Source of the DNA: Georgenia sp. EYE_87
GTDB taxonomy: Bacteria; Actinomycetota; Actinomycetes; Actinomycetales; Actinomycetaceae
Direction of reading: 5' to 3'
Length of the DNA stretch: 64,000 nucleotides
Assembly (NCBI RefSeq): GCF_023148685.1
Contig: NZ_JAHXNL010000008.1
Location: forward strand, 62,001-126,000
The translations under genes and the position numbers were made by a program. The notes beneath the pieces are model-generated. The model did no database searches, was not told where the DNA came from, and saw only the letters and a list, made by a program, of their open reading frames with translations. Shown piece after piece: positions 60,539 to 64,000 of this stretch (position 1 is its first letter; each line of letters starts with the position of its first letter).

Positions 60539-60877
60539 TCAGCGCTTCTTCCGCGCCGGCTTCGGCGGCAGCGTCGCCGTGTGCTCGGCTGCGCGGGCCA
60601 CGAGCCGGGCCGCGTCGGCGCCGTCGGGCACCGTGACCCAGCCGCCCATCGGGCGCTCGGGTGGCCCGAAGTCGCCCCCGCCCGCCGCGCGGAGCTCCGC
60701 CGCCTCTGCCTCGGGCAACTTCACCCCGAGCTGGGAGCCGAACAGGCCGGCGAACATGTGGCCGCCGAGGAACGCGCCGACGTTGCCGAACATCGGCCTC
60801 ACCTCAACGCGCGGGTCGTCGGGGACGGCGGCACGAAAGCGCGCCACGTCCTCCTCGGTGGGTCTGGGCATCTGCAC
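60539..60877 (-). CDS. TfoX N-terminal-domain protein
   Basis: The 112-residue protein is a stand-alone TfoX_N domain: EVRPMFGNVGAFLGGHMFAG, LFGSQLGVKLPEAEAAELRA and RPMGGWVTVPDGADAARLVA. In gamma-proteobacteria, TfoX regulates competence; in actinobacteria this short form has no known role. The tail is basic (PPKPARKKR). It is divergent from the LolA-like gene by about 100 bp and convergent with the SgcJ-like gene. Confidence 0.85.
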   Translation of the reverse strand: MQMPRPTEEDVARFRAAVPDDPRVEVRPMFGNVGAFLGGHMFAGLFGSQLGVKLPEAEAAELRAAGGGDFGPPERPMGGWVTVPDGADAARLVARAAEHTATLPPKPARKKR

Positions 60878-60977
60878 GGTCGTCCTCCAGCCGCTCGACC
60901 ATCATCCTCCGGGAGGATGGCGGCGGCCGCGCGCGCGACGTACCGTCGTAGCACGCATCGAGGGAGAGTGTGTGCTC

Positions 60978-62054
60978 ATGTCCCGCTGGTACCGGTGGCT
61001 CCCCGCGGCGGCCGTCCCCGCCGTCGTCGCAGCCGCCTCGCTGACGTCCCAGGCCGGCGCGGCCGACCTCCCCGACAAGTCCCCCGAGGACGTCCTGGCC
61101 ATGCTGGCCGACCACTCCGTGGAGGCGTTCTCCGGGTCCTTCGCGCAGGCCTCCGACCTCGGCCTGCCCGCGCTGCCCGGTGGCCTCGCCGGCCCCGGCG
61201 GCCAGGGCGGCGAGGAGATCGCCGAGGCGGTCGAGCTCCTCACCGGCGACCACACCGGCCGCGTCTACGTCGGCGGGGACGCCGCCCGCCTGCAGGTCAT
61301 GGACTCGTTCTCCGAGCGCGACCTCGTACGCAACGGCGACGAGGTCTGGCTCTACGACTCCCGCGACAACTCCGCCGTGCACCTCACGCTGCCCGACCAC
61401 GCCGGCTACCCCGGGCACCCGGGCGCCGGCGCTCCGGGCGCGGCCCCGATGCCGGAGGAGATGGCGGCGAAGTTCGTCGAGGTGGCCGGGCCCAGCACCG
61501 AGCTCACGGTCGCCGACGACGTGTCCGTGGCCGGCCGCGACGCCTACGAGCTCGTCATGACCCCGCGGACGGACGGCACGCTCGTCGGGTCCGTGGCGAT
61601 CGCCGTCGACGGCGAGACGGGCTTCCCGCTGCGCGTCACCGTCGAGGCGCGCGGCCAGGAGGACCCCGCCTTCGAGCTCGCCTACACCTCCTTCACCCTC
61701 GGCGAGCCCGACGCCGCCCGCTTCGAGTTCACCCCGCCGGCCGGCGCCACCGTCGAGGAGAAGTCGCTTCCCGACGCCGAGGGCCACTGGGCCCCCTACC
61801 CCGACGCCACCGCCCCCTCGGCCCCGGCGGGTCCGATGCCGACGGTCGTCGGCGAGGACTGGGAGTCCGTCGTCGTCCTGCCGACCGGCGCGGCCGACCT
61901 GGCCGCCGACCCGATGCTCGCCCAGGTGACCCAGCCGGTCGACGGCGGCCGTCTCCTGTCCACCGCTCTCGTCAACGTCCTGATCGCCGACGACGGCCGC
62001 GTGCTCGTCGGGTCGGTCCCCGTCGAACGGCTCCAGGCCGTCGCCGGGTCGTGA
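60978..62054 (+). CDS. Secreted LolA-like / DUF2092-type protein
   Basis: The 358-residue protein has a signal peptide (WLPAAAVPAVVAAASLTSQA) and a LolA-like half-barrel: FSGSFAQASDLGLPALPG, GRVYVGGDAARLQVMDSFSE, RDLVRNGDEVWLYDSRDNSA, and VAGRDAYELVMTPRTDGTLV, where V-A-G-R-D-A-Y is a family mark. Actinobacterial members are thought to sense or carry lipids at the cell surface. GTG follows by overlap into the ABC ATPase gene, so it probably serves the same transporter. ATG 60978 has GAGGGAGAG upstream; GTG 60972 is possible. Confidence 0.78.
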   Translation: MSRWYRWLPAAAVPAVVAAASLTSQAGAADLPDKSPEDVLAMLADHSVEAFSGSFAQASDLGLPALPGGLAGPGGQGGEEIAEAVELLTGDHTGRVYVGGDAARLQVMDSFSERDLVRNGDEVWLYDSRDNSAVHLTLPDHAGYPGHPGAGAPGAAPMPEEMAAKFVEVAGPSTELTVADDVSVAGRDAYELVMTPRTDGTLVGSVAIAVDGETGFPLRVTVEARGQEDPAFELAYTSFTLGEPDAARFEFTPPAGATVEEKSLPDAEGHWAPYPDATAPSAPAGPMPTVVGEDWESVVVLPTGAADLAADPMLAQVTQPVDGGRLLSTALVNVLIADDGRVLVGSVPVERLQAVAGS

Positions 62055-62704
62055 CCGCCGCGACGACGGCGGACCCCGCCGGTCCGGGGCCCGCGGTCGA
62101 GCTCGCCGTCGAGACCCACGGCCTGACCAAGCGGTTCGGGCGTCAGAAGGCCGTCGACGGCGTCGACCTGGCCGTCCCGGTGGGCTCCGTCTTCGGCTTT
62201 CTCGGGCCCAACGGGTCCGGGAAGACCACGACGATCCGGGTGCTGCTCGGGCTGGCGTCGGCGACCGCCGGGCAGGTCCGCGTGCTGGGTCGCGAGATGC
62301 CCCGCCACGGCCGGGAGGTCCTGCCCCGCGTGGGCGCCCTGGTCGAGGGGCCGGCGTTCTACCCGTACCTCTCCGGCGAGGCGAACCTCCACCGGCTGGA
62401 CACCGCCAACCGCTACGCGCCGGCGGCGACCCGAGCGGCGCGGGTGGGGGCCGCGCTCGAGCGTGTCGGGCTGAGCCACGCCGCGCACAAGAAGGTGCGC
62501 GCGTACTCGCTGGGCATGAAGCAGCGCCTGGGCATCGCGAACGCGCTGCTCACCCCGCGCGAGCTCCTTGTGCTCGACGAACCCACCAACGGCCTCGACC
62601 CGCAGGGCACCCGCGAGGTGCGCTCGCTCGTGCGCTCGCTCGCCGCGGGCGGCACCACCGTCTTCGTCTCCAGTCATCTGCTCGCCGAGGTCGAGCAGAT
62701 GTGA
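62051..62704 (+). CDS. ABC transporter ATPase, nucleotide-binding domain (frame ends early)
   Basis: The 217-residue product carries Walker A GPNGSGKTTTIRV, Q-loop region, signature YSLGMKQRLGIANALLTP, Walker B LLVLDEPTNGLDPQG and H-loop FVSSHLL, a complete nucleotide-binding domain of the CcmA/NatA exporter type. It stops at QM-TGA, where homologues run on into the linker and C-terminal domain. That remainder (THAAVMSVGRLVAHG on) is encoded in the next frame from 62701. A one-base deletion near 62703 is the simplest explanation; GTGA coupling of two polypeptides is the alternative. GTG start overlaps the LolA-like stop by 4 bp. Confidence 0.82.
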   Translation: MTAATTADPAGPGPAVELAVETHGLTKRFGRQKAVDGVDLAVPVGSVFGFLGPNGSGKTTTIRVLLGLASATAGQVRVLGREMPRHGREVLPRVGALVEGPAFYPYLSGEANLHRLDTANRYAPAATRAARVGAALERVGLSHAAHKKVRAYSLGMKQRLGIANALLTPRELLVLDEPTNGLDPQGTREVRSLVRSLAAGGTTVFVSSHLLAEVEQM

Positions 62705-63093
62705 CGCACGCGGCGGTGATGAGCGTCGGCCGGCTGGTCGCCCACGGCAGCCTGGCGGAGCTGCGCCGCGCCGGCCGCGCCCACGTCCGGGTGCTCACCC
62801 CGGACCCCGCGGCAGCCCGCCGCGAGCTCGTCCGCCTCGGCATGACCCCAGACGAGAGCTGGTCCGTGACGCCCGGCTCCGACGGCGGGCGGGACTCCGG
62901 CGGCGGACCGGACGTCGAGGGCGTGACGAGCGCCGTCGTCGCCCTCATGCCCGACGGCGCGCCCGCGCCCGAGGCGATCGCCGCGGCACTGGTGGGGGCG
63001 GGGGTGCGGCTGCGCGGGTTCGCCGTCGAGCAGGCCAGCCTGGAGGACCGTTTCGTCGCGCTCACCGGGGAGGGGTTCGACGTTGCCCAGTGA
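62701..63093 (+). CDS. C-terminal domain of the ABC ATPase in a shifted frame
   Basis: The 130-residue frame begins THAAVMSVGRLVAHGSLAEL, the segment that normally follows SSHLL-EVEQ in one polypeptide, and continues with the ABC C-terminal alpha/beta domain (AHVRVLTPDPAAARRELVRL, FAVEQASLEDRFVALTGEG). It would start at a GTG overlapping the preceding TGA. It probably is a frameshifted fragment of one ATPase gene, unless the two parts are made separately and assemble. The end overlaps the TTG start of the permease gene. Confidence 0.7.
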   Translation: MTHAAVMSVGRLVAHGSLAELRRAGRAHVRVLTPDPAAARRELVRLGMTPDESWSVTPGSDGGRDSGGGPDVEGVTSAVVALMPDGAPAPEAIAAALVGAGVRLRGFAVEQASLEDRFVALTGEGFDVAQ

Positions 63094-64000
63094 CCAGGCT
63101 CCGCCGACGACGCACGAGCCCGCCCCGCCCGCCTCCGCCGCCGACGCCGGCACGCCCCCCTCCCCCGACCGCGGCGCGACAGCCGCCCGGCCGTCGGCGG
63201 GCTGGGCGCTGCTCGGCTCGGAGCTGGCCGTGCTCTTCCGGCGCCGCCGCACCTGGGCGATGCTCCTGGCGCTGGCGGCGATCCCGGTGATCATCGCGGT
63301 GGCCGTCCGGCTGTCCTCCAGCCCGCCCGGTCCGGGTGAGGGACCGCCGTTCCTGGACCGTGTCACCCAGAACGGGCTGTTCGTCTCCGTCACCGCCCTG
63401 GTGGTCACCGTGCCGCTGTTCCTGCCGCTGACCGTCGCCGTCGTCGCGGGCGACACCATCGCCGGCGAGGCCGGCCACGGGACGTTGCGGTACCTGCTCG
63501 TCGCGCCGGCCGGCCGGCTGCGGCTGCTGCTGGTGAAGTACGCGGGCGCCGCGGCCTTCTGCGTGGCAGCGACGCTGATCGTGGTGCTGACCGGCGCGGC
63601 GATCGGCGCCGCCCTCTTCCCCGTGGGGCCGGTCCCGCTGCTCTCCGGCGACACGATCGGCGTCGGGGAGTCCGTGGTGCGCTCCCTGCTGGTCGCCGGC
63701 TACGTGAGCGTCTCCCTGCTCGGCCTCTCCGCGCTCGGGCTGTTCGTCTCGACGCTCACCGACGTACCCGTGGGCGCCATGGCGACGACCGCGGTGCTCA
63801 GCATCGTGGCGCAGGTCCTCGGCTCCCTCGACCAGCTCGCGTGGCTGCACCCGTGGCTGTTCACGAACCACTGGCTCGGGTTCGCCGACCTCCTCCGCGA
63901 ACCCGTGGTGTGGACGTCGTTCGCGGACAACGCCCTGCTGCAGGCCGGGTACATCGCGATGTTCGGAGCGCTGGCCTACGGCCGGTTCGCCACCAAGGAC
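63083..64000 (+). CDS. ABC-2-type transporter permease (3' end beyond window)
   Basis: The frame is open to the window end (at least 306 residues). After a disordered Pro/Ala leader it has a membrane segment AMLLALAAIPVIIAVAVRLS, an exoplasmic part, and helices VSVTALVVTVPLFLPLTVAV with the VVAGDTIAGEAGHGTLRYLL coupling region typical of ABC-2 permeases. Further helices follow to the edge. TTG 63083 follows GGAGGGG and overlaps the ATPase fragment. It should form the exporter with the ATPase and may cooperate with the secreted LolA-like protein. Substrate unknown. Confidence 0.8.
   Translation, partial: MPSDQAPPTTHEPAPPASAADAGTPPSPDRGATAARPSAGWALLGSELAVLFRRRRTWAMLLALAAIPVIIAVAVRLSSSPPGPGEGPPFLDRVTQNGLFVSVTALVVTVPLFLPLTVAVVAGDTIAGEAGHGTLRYLLVAPAGRLRLLLVKYAGAAAFCVAATLIVVLTGAAIGAALFPVGPVPLLSGDTIGVGESVVRSLLVAGYVSVSLLGLSALGLFVSTLTDVPVGAMATTAVLSIVAQVLGSLDQLAWLHPWLFTNHWLGFADLLREPVVWTSFADNALLQAGYIAMFGALAYGRFATKD

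Noticed and set aside
1-64000. tRNA, rRNA, CRISPR arrays, insertion sequences, prophage
   Set aside because: No cloverleaf with CCA-type ends, no regularly spaced repeats with unique spacers, and no transposase, integrase or phage structural genes were recognised.

Overview
The window is very GC-rich and dense in genes. GTG starts are frequent and many stop/start codons overlap by 1 or 4 bp. It encodes families typical of high-GC Actinobacteria: an MMPL transporter, WS/DGAT acyltransferase, F420/deazaflavin-type oxidoreductases, a mycothiol-type DinB/MDMPI protein and NarL-type two-component regulators. I read it as chromosomal DNA of a free-living actinobacterium, probably Micrococcales; the genus cannot be fixed from sequence alone. 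I saw no tRNA, rRNA, CRISPR array, transposase or phage gene.

Layout. 1-20 kb is mixed. It holds three TetR regulators with their targets (a SnoaL-like enzyme, a frameshifted NmrA-like reductase, an MMPL exporter behind a shared palindrome), a sensor kinase/response regulator pair, a membrane-anchored DJ-1/PfpI protein, a FucP-like sugar permease next to an orphan sugar-binding lipoprotein, a LysR regulator, a WS/DGAT enzyme and a lone anti-sigma-type ATPase.

20.2-31.1 kb is a minus-strand nitrogen/energy island. It contains arginine deiminase, catabolic ornithine carbamoyltransferase, carbamate kinase, a GATM-type amidinotransferase, a DMT permease, a creatininase with all known metal ligands, an NCS1 permease, acetylglutamate kinase, an ArgR ligand domain lacking its DNA-binding half, a TetR regulator and a methyltransferase. 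Together they could convert creatinine to creatine, move the amidino group to ornithine, and recover ATP from the resulting arginine while regenerating ornithine. I know of no described pathway of this form; the amidinotransferase step is inference.

34.0-43.6 kb is a second minus-strand island. Seven genes, each overlapping the next by 1-4 bp, follow an IclR regulator: BCCP, biotin carboxylase, an HMGL-type carboxyltransferase, a HAD phosphatase, two subunits resembling the alpha and beta subunits of phenylphosphate synthase, and a PaaK-like adenylating ligase. This looks like a phosphorylation plus biotin-dependent carboxylation plus CoA-ligation route for an unknown phenolic or enolic substrate.

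43.7-64 kb carries a GH65 disaccharide phosphorylase, TauE-like permease, MFS transporters, sucrose phosphorylase with a duplicated translation start, AlkD-like glycosylase, a lipoprotein transpeptidase, several small stress/F420 proteins, and an ABC transporter whose ATPase frame is broken. Its permease runs off the right edge.
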